Assembly (NCBI GenBank): GCA_022578605.1
Contig: MU394080.1
Span: 394,969-458,968, forward strand
Direction: 5' to 3'
Length of the DNA: 64,000 bases
Source: Camillea tinctor
Lineage: Eukaryota; Ascomycota; Sordariomycetes; Xylariales; Xylariaceae
Part shown: one piece after another, positions 21,968 through 34,468 of the stretch
How positions within the stretch are numbered: the first letter of the stretch is position 1
Layout: every line of letters begins with the position of its first letter
Made by a program: the position numbers and the translations under genes
The notes under the pieces: model-generated
Seen by the model: the letters and a program-made list of their open reading frames with translations, nothing else
Database searches by the model: none
Told to the model about the DNA's origin: nothing

Positions 21968-24765
21968 ATGGATTCCCCTTCTCCAGAGTCCTCACATGAG
22001 CCCCACGATATGACATCCTTGGGAGGGGGCAATGAGAGCTTGGGGGACAATCCCGTATCTAATACCCCCGGGGCAGAAGAATCTGTGCCTGTTCTTTCCA
22101 GGCCCGGTACGAGAAATGAACGGCCGAGGGTACGATTCAACAGTTCTGCGGCAGATAACCCACCTTCAGAAAGAGCAATGTCTAAAGACCGGGGAGAGCA
22201 ACGGCAATCTCCAAGCGCAGCAAAACCTAGGCCAGCGCTGTTGAGAAACCCCAAATCATACGAGTCGGCTTCTGGCAGTGTGCACGATGAACCACTCAGC
22301 CCGGAGAAGGCGAAGTCGGCTGCTGCTGCGGCGCTACGGGCAGAAGCCGTTGCCGCTGATGCACGGCGCCATTCTGAAGCTGACAATTCGGAAGTTGACG
22401 AAGTAGAAGAGGTCGATCGTGCTCCTACCCCTAGAAGGGAATTGGTATCACCAGATATAGGCACTGATGAAAGTGATACCAATATGGGCGTGGATGGTTA
22501 TCCTGGGTTCCAATCTCCAGGAGGAACCCCGCAACAATATGGAAATTCTCAGCAGACGTCCGAGGCCGAAGAACTTCTGAGGGCCCATAGACACATGTCT
22601 GGATTAACCCTTGGCACTGGAGGTAAGTTCCACGTCCCAGGTCCTCTGATTCCAATATTTGGGGTTCGCACGTGGCCGATTATGCTGGACATTCTGACAT
22701 TTTCTCTCGTTACGAGGTTTCAAGGAATTCCAGTACCATGGTTAGGGCTAACACAATCTTTAGGGGCTGCGGAAAACATATCGGATACTAAGTTAGAAGA
22801 GGGGCATTCTGTGCCTCTGATTCCACGCGGTGGTATATTCTACCAGATTCTCCAGACATATAGAAATCCAGTGTACGGTGTCTCTCAGGAAAATGGTAGA
22901 TCAGACGAGTGCGTATCCGGAGCTGCATCATCCGGAGCAACGACACCTACCCGTCGAAAATGGTATAAGCAGCCCGAGGAAGCGCGGTCAACGGAGACCC
23001 TTAGCAGGCTCATCGGCGCATCTGCGAAGCTTGCAAACCCAAATCTGAAGGTGGACCCTCCTAATTTGAGGAAACGGCCTGGCCATAAACGAACTGCAAG
23101 TGGTAAGATCATGTCTCTGATGGGAATAGCCCAAGCAGAACAGGCCAAGATCACCGTGCACGTGGCCGACATCCTACAGCGCCAGAAATACATTCTCAAG
23201 ATGTGTCGTGCGCTTATGCTTTATGGCGCGCCTTCCCATCGGTTAGAGGAGTATCTTGCGACGACAGCAAAAGTGCTGCAGATTGAGAGCCAATTCCTAT
23301 ACATACCAGGCTGTATGATTATCTCTTTTGACGATGTTCTAACTCATACTACTGAGGTCAAGATCGTGCGTACTACGCAAGGAGTGAACTTAGGGAAGCT
23401 CCAAGATGTTCATCTTATCTACAAAGAGGTTTTGCACGACGTGATCAACCTTGACGAAGCGTTGTCAAGGCTTGATGCTGTGATCAAAGCGAAGGATCAC
23501 TGGCCTGTATGGCTTTGTGTGCTCATGTACGGACTCGCAAGTACCGCCGTATCAACCTTTTTCAAGGCGCGTCCAATCGACTTACCTATAATATTCATTC
23601 TTGGCACGCTTTTAGGCATACTCCAGCTTGTCATCGCGCCGATATCAAAGACTTACAACACTGTATTCGAGGTCAGCGCTGCTATATTAATGACATTCCT
23701 CTCCCGCGCCATTGCTAGCATCCGAGGCGGTAGTCTATTTTGTTTCTCGGCCCTAACCCAGAGCTCCATTGCCATGATTCTCCCTGGGTGGCTTGTCTTA
23801 TCATCCGCTCTTGAGCTTCACTCGAAAGCCATCGTACCGGGGTCGATTCGGATGGTTTACGCTATTATTTACTCGTTATTTCTAGGTTACGGTATCACGG
23901 TCGGGGCGGCCTTGTACGGAGCTATCGACCCGAACGCGACAACGGAAACTGTCTGCCAGAACACTCTTGATACCTACTGGAACTTCCTTTTTGTCCCCCT
24001 CTACGTCTTTTTCACCACGTTTACTGTTCAGGCTAAATGGACTCAGATGCCAGTTATGATAGCTATTGCTCAAGCTGGCTATGTCGTGAATTTTTACACC
24101 TCTAAGAAATTCAGCGCGAGCGCACCAATCGCCTACACATTTGGCGCCTTTACCATCGGAGTGCTAGCCAACTTATACAGTCGAATACGACACGGTGTCG
24201 CCGCCATAGTCCTACTACCAGCCGTTTATGTTCAGGTGCCGGGAAGTCTTGCCTCGAGCGGAGCCATAGTAAGCGGGCTACAAACTGCGACACAACTCAT
24301 TAAATCTAACGGATCGGCAACCGTAAGTACCGTAGATAGGAAAACACTGATCCATTCCCGTAATATCCCCTTTAAGAGACCCTTTCGATAATAGCACCAC
24401 CCATATTGTATTACCAACAAGTAAATCTCCATCCATATCACGCTTCTAGATCTCCTTTATATAAGGAACCAGGCCCAGGACTTGTTAAACAGTCACGAAG
24501 ATTCTGGCAGCTACTAACATGAAGCAGTCCGGCCAAGATAGTTCTGTTAACGCCATTGTAAGTTTCTACTCATCTCCCTCTGCTTGTCGCCTGGCACTCT
24601 CATTAGCAAGCCATACCCTGCTAACTGAAGTGTCTCTTATTAAAGGTTTTTAATGTAGCTGCTAGTATGATCCAAATTGCCATCGGCATTACTGTTGGCT
24701 TGTTCATGTCTGCTCTTGTCGTTTATCCCCTAGGTAAGCGGCGAAGTGGCTTATGGACGTTATGA
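21968..24765 (+). CDS. ThrE-domain membrane protein (PRM10-like threonine/serine exporter family), 4 exons, about 787 aa
   Basis: Predicted amino-acid exporter-like membrane protein related to bacterial ThrE and yeast Prm10. Exons are 21968-22622, 22764-24322, 24528-24557 and 24646-24765; the phases close to 788 codons. A long hydrophilic N-terminus (to about residue 350) has charged Ala/Glu and Ser-rich stretches. The ThrE module starts with LMLYGAPSHRLEEYL and includes QFLYIPGCMIISFDD, TYNTVFEVSAAILMTFLSRAIAS, SLFCFSALTQSSIAMILPGW and LPAVYVQVPGSLASSGAI, with about ten membrane segments. The genuine C-terminus (FNVAASMIQIAIGITVGLF...KRRSGL) lies after a 10-codon micro-exon. Reading straight through gives a false end at 24391. 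Intron 1 (141 nt) is a multiple of three without stops, so it is easily mistaken for coding sequence. The start is the first in-frame ATG, at 21968. Confidence 0.88.
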
Positions 24766-25233
24766 AAAAGGAACGATTAGGTGGAGGTTATTCATCGTAT
24801 AAAACCATATCCGTTATAAAAAGATGGATGGAACCTGACGACTATTGTTAGTATTATATGAATATTGTCTATTTAACTCTCATGATAAAAAATGAAATAT
24901 AAATTCTCGTCATCCTTTAAGCCTATGTGCCCTCGTCATTCTTGAGTGCTCATGTTGGCATTTATACATCATGTGCCTATATTGCCAAGACAGCATCAAT
25001 GCGTGTTTTTAGAAATGTACATTAAGGGTGATGATACATGACCATCCGAAATTATTGAGTCCTACTCATGACTTCCACGATCATGATGCGTTTCTAAGAT
25101 AGAATTTACACAATAGGCTGATTTAGATGTCTAAGCCCTTAGAATACTCTTGGTCCGAGTTTACATGTGTAAAACAGGGGGAACAATGGAATATTGAACT
25201 GCACATAACTATTTCCTGTCTTAGAGCCTTAAT
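24766..25233. other. Intergenic region between convergent genes
   Basis: AT-rich 3' flanks of the ThrE-type gene (+) and the second sugar porter (-). Nothing else recognised. Confidence 0.5.
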
Positions 25234-27316
25234 CTAAACACCATAAGCTTTAGCAGGGCTCTTTGTTACTGTTTCGGTACGGAAGTCTTGCAGATTTTCA
25301 TCCCTCGTCGAGCATTTGCCTCCATCAGCCGCAAAACCTTCCACTTCCTTACATCTATACGCCTTAAAATCCCGAGCTGGTATCCCGGCCTCGAACATCT
25401 CGTGTATCTCCTCCAGTGTCCGATCTCGGGTTTCGGGAAGAAATTGCCATACGAAGACGGCAACAATCATATTTGACGCAAACCAGATATATCCGTACTT
25501 GGGGCCCCAATTAAGGCTTGCTGGGTTAATGAAATATGGAGCTGTAAATGTCCCTAGCCAGTTTCCAATAAAGTTGAAAGCGGTGGCAAAACCAAAGCAG
25601 TACCCGCGCAATGCACTATTAGGATATTCACCCCCGAGGAGCCAGGCATATGGTGCTACCAAAATGGTCAGTATCGTCATAACACGAGCGTCACTATCTT
25701 GAATGATTACCATATGCTACATAGAAAAAGGTGAAGAGTGCAATGAAAGCAACAACTACTCGGCCAGCCTCTTCAGAGCCCGGCCTCGTTGACCACGCAA
25801 TAGCCTGGGCTAGTTGGGCCATTCCACATGCCAAAGGGCCTACTAGCATTATCGTACGCCTATCGATGTGCCGCACGAAGAGTACGCTGAATAGAGCACC
25901 CAACAATCCCATGCAGGTCATCATGAGTGAATACCCGAAGGGATCAGTTACCCCAGCGATTTCAAGGTAGTATGTTGTGTAGATATTTACCCAAGAAGAC
26001 CCTAGTTCAAATCATTAATACAGCTCGGCCAGCCTGTCATCTTCTAACCAATACATACCGTTTGCGCTGTGAAAGCAGACAACAGCTATCGAAAGGAGCG
26101 TCGGGCGCAAGTTGTGGCCTCGCCACATTTCCAGAAATAGTGCCTTTTTGTTTTGCCCAACCTGTTGCTTTGTGGATTGTCGGATTTCGTTCACCTCGGC
26201 CTGAAGCTCTACTTCATCAATTTGACGGTTTCGGAGTCCGCGGAGTGCGAGTTCCGCTTGGGCATCGCGTCCCTTAACCATTAGCCATCGAGGCGTTTCA
26301 GGGAAGAAAAACAGTGCGACCGACTGAATGGTTGGAGCAGCGAAAAATATAGCTAATGGGATCTGGTATGCACGCCTGCTATCCATTGTATGCGTCCCAT
26401 AATCGAGAGCAGCCCCGACTATTGATCCGATGCAGAGTTGGATTTGATATACAGCAAATGTAATACCTCGGAGGTGGGCAGGCGTAACTTCGTGCTTATT
26501 TGGAGTCAGTCATTTTTATACTGGGTACCTAGATATTTACAATTCAGGTCAAGTCTCGGGAGTAGTCGAAATGCATATGATTAGCTACGATAAACAATTC
26601 ATACCCCTGAGACAAGCCCAAAGGAAGAGTAAAGGACTTCTCAAGTTACTCACAACGTAGAGTTGGGAGAACGTAAGAAACCAACCGACGGATACCCCTA
26701 TCATATCTAGTTATAAACTCCTCTGGACGATGTTTCCGCGAAAGGGGGTTGAAAAGCTCACCGAGCAGTAGCCTAGATAAATACAAAGCCCCAAAACTGG
26801 TAGTGCCTAACATGATGGCGGTTGATATGAAGTTTAGCAACGAGGCGGACCAAAGCCCTGCCTTCCTCCCGAACCTACTACTAAAGGGACCGACCATCAT
26901 GGACGATATAAAAGTCCCTATCGTCATAAGGCTTGATACGAGCTGCTGAACGACGGGCTAGCAAAACATTGGGCGAATATTCCTTTAATCCAGATATTAA
27001 GACATACTTACATCAATGTTCCAAGCCATAAGCTCGGGATCATAGTATCCGTATACTTCCAAGAACCCCGGCATGCTAGTAAATGTTATTGATAATAATT
27101 GCATTTCTTCTCCAAGTTACTAACGATAGAAACCCACCAACAAGCGCGTAGTCGAGGCCTACGGATTTGATTAACAACTCTGTCGAATTTGGATTTCTTG
27201 ACAGATATACCATATTGAAAGGTAGAAATTGTGGCAATGGCACATATGGCTATACACTTCAGGTGACTGCGCACGTCGAGCCTGAGAGGATTTGCTGATA
27301 TGACCTTGGCACACAT
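25234..27316 (-). CDS. MFS sugar porter (alpha-glucoside/maltose permease-like group), 8 exons, 530 aa
   Basis: Proton-coupled sugar transporter of the plasma membrane. Exons on the minus strand: 27316-27211, 27158-27125, 27075-27012, 26957-26762, 26697-26654, 26494-26059, 26001-25711 and 25655-25234; all phases close to 531 codons. Landmarks: TFQYGLDYALVGGF (TM1, split by introns 1 and 2), GPFSSRFGRKAGL (loop 2-3), FLTFSQLYV-HEVTPAHLRGI (TM4-5 across intron 5), FFPETPRWLMVKGR (loop 6-7), VRHIDRRTIMLVG (loop 8-9), APYAWLLGGEYPNSALRGYC and LPETRDRTLEEIHEMFE at the end. Exons 2 and 5 are only 34 and 44 nt. The FQYGLD start is typical of the maltose/alpha-glucoside permease group, but substrate is inferred only from that. 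It is divergent from the TauD-type dioxygenase gene across 485 bp. Confidence 0.9.
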
Positions 27317-27801
27317 CTCTACCCCTCAGTCGCGTATGAAACTACAAGTGTGAACAGAATGGATTGAATTTTTATTGTCACTGTAGTAGGTTCGGGTCGC
27401 CAACAAGGGTGAGTAGTTTCGCCTCTAGTTCAAAGGCAGGTAATAAACTTGTAGCATAGTATTTCTTTAATCGAGCGAAGAATCATATATAACGTCACGG
27501 GGCCATAATTTCACTTAGCCATGTAAGCCGTGAGATGGAGGGAAGAAGAGGGGGGATGCGGAGGCAGCTTATCCAGATACCCCGGCAGTTATATAGAATA
27601 GCTAGTGCCGATCCTCGGTATACATGTGCTCCTCATCTATTTAATATCTTCCCCAGCGGTAAATTATCTCCCATATATTGAGATTAGTCCTATCGATATA
27701 TTGCTGTTCTATAAATAACACTTCTTGTGGCCGCAGAGCTTATGGAGGAACTACTTGCTCTCTCCACTCATCACTCTGCTATTACTAAAGAGGGGTAAAG
27801 T
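27317..27801. promoter_or_regulatory. Bidirectional promoter region between sugar porter and dioxygenase
   Basis: The 485-bp spacer separates two divergently oriented start codons. It has no coding content, with AT-rich stretches and a short purine-rich block near 27535-27560. Shared regulation of the two genes is possible but not shown by any recognised operator. Confidence 0.45.
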
Positions 27802-29173
27802 ATGGCATCTACTTTAAAACACAAGCCCAGTATTGGGTCCAGTCATTCTAATGTCGGTATTGACGGTTTATCAAGCCTAAGGCGCTCGCCGTTGGTAAAT
27901 TCAGGTTCAATTGATCACTTAGAGTATGTTGATGTAACCCCTATTATTGGTCGAGAATATCCCACAGCGAAGATTAGGGATATAATCGATGCTTCTAACT
28001 CAAAGCAACAACTACGAGACTTAGCAATCACGATTTGTGAGCGAGGTGTCGTATTCTTTCGCGCACCGCAAGACGACCTCTCCGTTGAGGAGCAAAAGCG
28101 AGTAACATACTTGTTGGGGGAACTCACCGGGAGACCCGAGGAGAATGGTCTTCATGTACACCCCCTCTACAATGACCCAAATAACATTCCTATGGCCGAT
28201 GGAACTAGAGACCCAAATATGTAAGTTTCCTTATATTTTAATTAGCGGTTGGTAGCACTGCGAATTGACCCATCTTAATCATCTCTTCCATTCAGCTACG
28301 TGATAAATTCCGAGGCCATGAAAAAGATTTATAAAACGATGAAAGGCCGCCCAGACGAGAATAGCGAACCGCGAGACCTAGGGAGGGAATGGCACAGTGA
28401 TAGTAAGACAATTGACCGCGAAATTGGAAGTTAGGCATCCAAGCTAAGCATCCACACAAGGCCTATTCGAGAACTGCCCTTCCGACTTCAGCTTCTTGCG
28501 TATGCAAGACACCCCCCTTTCTGGTGGGGATACGCTTTGGTGCTCTGGATATGAATTGTGCGTTGATATGTCGCTCCCTTATCCTTTCGTTTTTGACTTG
28601 TGAAGATATGATCGGATGTCTCCATCATTCCGCTCTTATTTGGAAACCCTCACTGCAACCTGTGCCCAGCCCGTTTTTAAGTCAGCCTGCGAAACTGGCG
28701 GATACGAGGTTATGTCTCCTAGAGGGTCTCCCTTGAATCGAGATTATATGTTTGCACCGGTACACCCCGTCATCCGGACGCATCCCGTCACAGGATGGAA
28801 ATCGCTCTTTGCAGGTGTAGGGTTGCACGTCTCGCGTATAAATAATGTATACAGCTATGAAGATCAAATGATTCGCGATTACGTGATGAGGCTCATCACT
28901 AGGAACCATGATTGTATCGCAAGAATGCATTGGACCAAGCAAGCTTGCGCAATCTGGAGCAATGTCTGCACACTACATGCGGCCACAGTAAGTGGTTCCG
29001 TTGACATTATGGCAATAAAGTGATCCATTGCTAATAATTACCACTTTCAGCCTGATACTCATCTTGTGGATGGGATAAGAGTTGGCGTGCGCGCCTCAGG
29101 AATAGGTGAGATACCTTATCTTGACCCTGCTTCAAAGGGACGTCGCGAAGCCCTTGGATTACTAGTAAATTAA
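27802..29173 (+). CDS. TauD/TfdA-family Fe(II)/2-oxoglutarate dioxygenase, 5 exons, 375 aa
   Basis: Non-haem iron oxygenase of the taurine/alpha-ketoglutarate dioxygenase family; fungal members act on sulfonates, sulfate esters or other small acids. Exons are 27802-28220, 28296-28402, 28461-28557, 28606-28987 and 29051-29173; total 376 codons. The iron ligands are His 173 and Asp 175 in REWHSD (codon 176 split by intron 2), and His 332 in LHAAT. GVRASG near the end supplies the conserved arginine region for 2-oxoglutarate. Other family blocks are ICERGVVFFR, GGDTLWCSGYELYDRMSPSFRSYLETLTA, and HPVIRTHPVTGWKSLFAGVG. Substrate is unknown. It is divergent from the sugar porter and convergent with the P450 gene (212 bp between stops), so it may belong with them in one metabolic neighbourhood. 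Confidence 0.92.
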
Positions 29174-29385
29174 GACTTACGGAGGACTAGTCTTCGGTAA
29201 TCTGTAGGGTACATTGCTATTAGGTTTATATAAAAGATATTCAAAGCAATGAAGCCGAGGCTTCTCATGTAGAACAAGATAAAGGCACTCTCATTTATTT
29301 GCCAATAATAGCATGTACAATATTATGATATACTCAGTCTATCCGTAGTAACCATTGTGATGTCGAATTCCATGCGCCTATCTAA

Positions 29386-31263
29386 TCAATACCGAACGGC
29401 GATTCTGCAGTGTAGTCCTTGTTGGAATGCGAACCTGGATAATCAGATTAGTATATCTTCCGTATCTTTAAATGGGGTTTTCGTGTTAGCTCTAGAAATG
29501 ATTTGTTCTCATTTGAATCAACTTGATTAAGGACAAAATGCAACCGGGATGTTGTTTTTGCGTGAAGGGAAATACTATCTCGTACCAGTAGTCGTGTACT
29601 TGAAGATCCTTGCTGGCATCTTCCAATGTAATGTCAAAACGTCGAATGAGCTCGGGGACCAGCTTAGACATTTCCTTCGCGCAGTTAGTAAACAAGTTTC
29701 TGTAACGCGCTCCTGATCTGGATAACTTACCAACAGTGAAACATGCTTCCCGAGGCAGAGCCGTTTCCCCGCACCGAACGCTAAGAAATTCCGTTCCATG
29801 AGTAGAAGTTGATCGGAATCTGCTTCAATCCACCGTTCAGGGCGGAAAGTATCGACGTCCTCGCCATAAACTGCTTTATCTCGACCAGAAACAAATGGAT
29901 TAACTCCTACCACAGTACCCTCGGGGAAAAAGCGACCACAAATGGTAGCACCGCCTTTGGGAACAACTCGCTCTAGGCCTAGCCCAACAGACGGATGCAT
30001 CCTCATCGCTTCTTTCAAACAGGCCTGCAAGTACGGCATTGCTGAGGCTTCCTTCATTTGGATAGGGAGAGATAGCTCTCCGTTCTTGTCCTTATTGTCA
30101 ATTTCGTTCCGAAGTTTTGCGTAACAATGAGGGTTTATAAGGAGATTATGCAAGAGCGAGCGGAGTGCTATAGCGGTTGTATCACTCCCGGCTATCAAAT
30201 TTCCTGTGCATACGTCTACTACCCTCTTAGCCGGTACTTTCTCAGGGCTCCTCCGATGAATATCAGTGATATCCTGAATCATATCCCGGTAGGAGACATC
30301 TGTTTCTTCATTGCGATCTTTGAAGATCTTCTCGACAAACTGAACCACTGGATTGCTCCGTCTTGGATCTGAAAACCATCCTATGATGGGATTTGCTAAG
30401 AGGAGAGAGTGGAGCTCTGGGTACTGGCCCACGATAGCCCCGTACTTGTTGAACAGATAAAGGCCTTTAATAACACCGTCTATATCTTTGCCCTGATCAA
30501 GGAAGCCGATAGGCTTAGAAAAAGTGATCTGGGCTATGACATCAAAAGCATAAAACCTTGCTCAAGTTAGTAATAAACAAGATCACAAATTGGGTGAGAG
30601 ACGTGTTTTTGCCTACTGAACCCATTGACCAAGATCAAAAGGAATACCCGTGCTGGCGAACCTCTTGGTCAAATGCACAAAGAACAATTCGGATGTTTCA
30701 TCAACTCTTTTTTCGTAAGTGAGTAATTTTAAAGCGCTGAATAGAGGTGCGAGCGGCCGTTTGACATTAGTATGCATCACTTCATTCCGAGTTGCAAACG
30801 GATTTTCCTCGTTGAACTTTCCATCTTGCTTAATGTTCATCACATCATAGAATTCCGACTTAAGGAATTTGGCGCTGGGTGCATATATAACCTTGATAGC
30901 TGCGGATTCGGCGATCGATACTTTGTTGGGACCTATGCGGACAACAGGGCCGTGTTTTTTGTGAAGGCTCATCACTAGGCTGGTTTAGTGGAGCAAAGGG
31001 AACAGAACTAGCCTTGTTCACTTACTTGTATCCATATGCTTTCCCTTGTACACGTCAAAAACTACCCAAAGTCTCGACCACGATGCTAAAGTTGGACCAG
31101 GAAGATTAGACAGCCCATTTCTAAATTTGTTTCTCAGAAGTCGAGCGAGAATGAAGGCAGTAAGTATCGTCGTAAATAATGTAGTCGAAAACTGGACGTC
31201 TTTAATTCCATTCTGATGCAAGATATGGAGTGTTGCATCGTAGTCAATGTGAGGTAATGTCAT
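29386..31263 (-). CDS. Cytochrome P450 monooxygenase, 5 exons, 519 aa
   Basis: Membrane-anchored haem monooxygenase of the endoplasmic reticulum. Exons on the minus strand: 31263-31026, 30974-30617, 30556-29731, 29674-29586 and 29434-29386; phases close to 520 codons. The N-terminal anchor lies at about residues 27-42, followed by the proline hinge LPGPTLASW. The I-helix oxygen motif is AGSDTT, the K-helix ExxR is EAMR, the PERF-type motif is FRPERW, and the haem-binding loop FGAGKRLCLG puts the cysteine at ~466. The last 15 residues (FAFQQGLHCRIAVRY) come from a terminal exon after a 151-nt intron with branch ATACTAATC. Without that splice the frame runs into an unconserved tail. Resembles fungal P450s of the pisatin demethylase-like type (QWVQFYAFDVI), but substrate and CYP family cannot be fixed by eye. 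Confidence 0.93.
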
Positions 31264-32819
31264 GTTCGATCGAATTGTTCACTATTCGTTTTATTTGATG
31301 GTATTCCAGGCAAGAGAAGCAGTAAAATCATCAGAGCACTCAATGATTTTTATAGTCGGATTACCAGCCCGCATTAATGGTAAGAAAAATAAACGCTTTG
31401 CATCATTTGCCGGACACCATGAACTACTGCAGAACCCTGGTTTGTGGTGAATTCGGTCTGGCGGTCTCTTGATGAGCCTCTCCCGGAAGGCATTCATAGC
31501 CGACACTCCGTATGCCGGACATTTCAAAAATGAAACATTTATATACTTAGGGCGTTGCTGCAAAGAGACCCCACATTCCGTTGGAATATGAGTGACAACG
31601 ATACTTCTCTCCGAACTTAATCCATAATTTTATGGTTCAGAAAGCAGAACTGCCGGGATGTAAATTCTGCAGATTATCTCGGCCTGACTTCATTGTCCCG
31701 CACGAAAAAAAAAAAGCAGGACACTTCGTCGTGTTGCAGATCTCACGGACGTTTTCGATGTGAGAATGCATTGATGTGACGAGTAGACCCATATGTATGC
31801 TCGAGCAAATGACCATTTGACTGGTAGGCCGAGAAGAATAGCCATCACTGATGTTATAAACACCGATTAGTCATCGGCGCATGTGCTTTATAGTGGAGGA
31901 AATCTACCGTACTTAGTCCTGGCGTAGATCCACGACGTACTACGGTGCTACGGATAGATGCTAGAAAGATTTCCGAGTTTGATTAATGATAATATTATCG
32001 CATTTGGCATCGTTATGGCCTAGAGGTGACTGCACGAGTCCAACAAGAGTAGATGGTAAATTTGCGAAGAACTGAGAATATCCAGTCCTATGATTAATAG
32101 TATACAATATGTAGCAGGTTCAGCTACTTACCAGATTCATTAACAATTAACGTATGTTATCACGTCTAGCACGTCTACCGTGTACTCCGTATGCAGTGCT
32201 AGTGAGCCAGCCTGTATATATTACTTATTTTATCACTGGAATATCACCTAGAGACTTCTTGCAAGGTTAAGTCGCAAGATGTTGCGCGGAGGAATAAGAT
32301 TGATTTTAAAATAGGTACAACACAAGTCCAACCTGGCCGCCGATCTCCGTGTATACAATTTTTTTTTCGACTGAGAGGCACATTTCCTCCAATTCATCAA
32401 TGGAAATATTGTCATAGGAGACCGGTGATATATACCTACCTGTAAGACTATTGTTATTAGGTATGCTTTATTAAGTCGGTTTGCTGATGAATGTCTTGCC
32501 TGGTACGAACTTTAAAAGTTCAATAATTCAGCTTTTTGTTGAAGTGAGTGGTTTGTGCGCCCACACTTATACAGTATATAAGATACTACTATTAGTAGGC
32601 CCTTAAAACCTACTATCGTCCCTTTTACAACAATTTAATATACATTATAGCAATTTACCTAAATTTAACACTTTTCGTTTACGTCCACTATTTAAAACAT
32701 TACCCATTTCTTACCCGATGTAGAAAGATCTTAATAAGACGCATAATATTATAAAGTCAAGGACCATTGTTTAAAAGACTGCCTTTCTTAAACTATCAGG
32801 ATAAAATGATTCGATATAG
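31264..32819. other. 1.5-kb intergenic region
   Basis: Promoter side of the P450 gene on the left and 3' flank of the MFS permease on the right. The central part (about 32500-32760) is notably AT-rich, but no repeat family was recognised. No conserved reading frame. Confidence 0.5.
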
Positions 32820-34468
32820 CTAAGAAGCTGGGCGGTCCATGATAACCCCGGCTGGATCTTTAGTCGAATCATCTCCCCAGTTTGCCTCCCAGCCATTTTC
32901 TGCCAGATATGCTTTCCATGCGGCGTCATCATCGTCCAGACGCCGCGAGACGTCTGGAATAACAAAAAGGGCGATCAATGCACCAAGTACCGCAAAACCA
33001 GAGCCAATGAGAAAAGCCACCTGGTCACCCTTTGAAGAATCATATACATAAGCGTTTTGTATAGCGGTGAAAACCTGTTCCGAGTTAGGAAGATGTACCT
33101 GACTAGAGCTGGGGAATGGGATCCCTCAATGTACCTGTGTTCCAATAGCAGCTCCAGCCTTGGACCAAGCTGAGACAAAGCCCATCATCTGCCCTCGAAT
33201 TGACGTTGGGAAGCACTCCGAAGCTGCTAGGACGACAGTGCTGCAGGATCATTAGCAAATAGTTCTACAACACAGGAGGCATAAACTAACCTTCCAGGTC
33301 CAACTTCGCCAAGAGTTAAGAAAATTCCATAAAGGACAACGAATAGTGGGAAGATATTCTGAATGGGGCCCATGGCACCGCCAAGTATGAAGCCGAGGAT
33401 AGCCTGTAGGGTGAACCCTAAAGCCATGGTCTTACGCCTTCCAATCTTGTCAGAGAGGTAGCCTCCAAGGAAAGGACCTGGGATGTAGAAACAATTGATC
33501 ACGATTCCCCAACCCAAGTTCTTCACTAAGCTATCTCCTAGATTTACCCGAGAGACAATGGTTGAGCTGAAGATGCCGAATGGGATCGAAATCCAATTAT
33601 ATAAAAACCAGGTTGATGCACAGCCGATCAAAGCCCTATAATATCGTTTGAGTGCTAGCCAATACGGTACACGCTGCTTGCGCATAGAAGATTTCCGATA
33701 CGCTGTCGAAACGGCCATGCGGAGCCGGAACCAGAAAATGACTAGGGGAGGTACAAGGCCGAGTGCGAATGATGTTCTCCAGACAATATCATAATCCGAC
33801 TCCCGCTGCTTTACACAAAGAAGCAGTAGAAGGGGTACAAGCCCGCCCCAGACATATCCCAATGAAGCAGATAGGTCAGCCAGCATAGCGAACATGAACC
33901 CTCGGTTCTTTCGGTATTTATCGCTTTCATCTGTGGCTTCAGCCGCGCCAGCGCCACTAACGGGATATTCTCCACCTGCGCCTACGCCTGCAATACCTCT
34001 CGCAACAATGAGCATCCAGAACATCCCAGTTGCATTGGCTCCGTGAGCAGCAGCAGACAATACTATGCCGAGAACGAGGAGTGTAGTGGTTGCTACGGCT
34101 CCAGTCTTTCGACCTAATTGATCGACCACAACACCAAAGAATAGCATGCCGATAATCATGCCAATCAGGAAGGCATTGCTAAGTCTTGTATAGATAGCAC
34201 TTGTGAGAGCATCTGGGTACAACACGGCAAGAATCAGTTCTATATTACCGATAATCGCCGCGTTGTATCCGTCAGACCCAATCGCTAGCCCTGAAAAGAG
34301 GATCATGAGCCAGACGGAGATTTTACTGTAGTAGATCTTTTGCGGCTCTTCTGGGATGTGATCAATACTTGCATCATCTCTCTGGAATCCGACTTTCTTC
34401 TCATCGGCTGACGTGACATTGCTGTCGTTCATTCCTGAAGGACTGGCGGGTTCGGGATCGGCCGCCAT
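32820..34468 (-). CDS. MFS permease, glycerophosphodiester/phosphate:H+ symporter type (GIT1-like), 3 exons, 512 aa
   Basis: Predicted plasma-membrane symporter importing glycerophosphoinositol, glycerophosphocholine or phosphate. Exons are 34468-33291, 33240-33135 and 33074-32820 (minus strand); total 513 codons. Landmarks: SGLAIGSDGYNAAIIGN in TM1, GVVVDQLGRKTG (loop 2-3), the phosphate-symporter-type block GVGAGGEYPVSGAGAAEATDE in TM4, YLSDKIGRRKTM (loop 8-9), and across intron 1 LGEVGPGS-TVVLAASECFPTSIRGQ. The C-terminus is acidic and hydrophilic (SRRLDDDDAAWKAYLAENGWE). The true start is the ATG at 34468; a slightly longer frame upstream begins with GTG. It is divergent from the M24 peptidase. 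Substrate choice between phosphodiester and phosphate is uncertain. Confidence 0.9.

Noticed and set aside
21928..22482. 184-codon Ser-rich frame antisense to the ThrE-type gene
   Set aside because: Mirror of the low-complexity Ala/Glu/Ser N-terminal exon; no independent support.
22623..22763. Treating the 141-nt stretch as exon of the ThrE-type gene
   Set aside because: Strong donor, branch and acceptor signals and lack of conservation favour an intron, although the frame is open.
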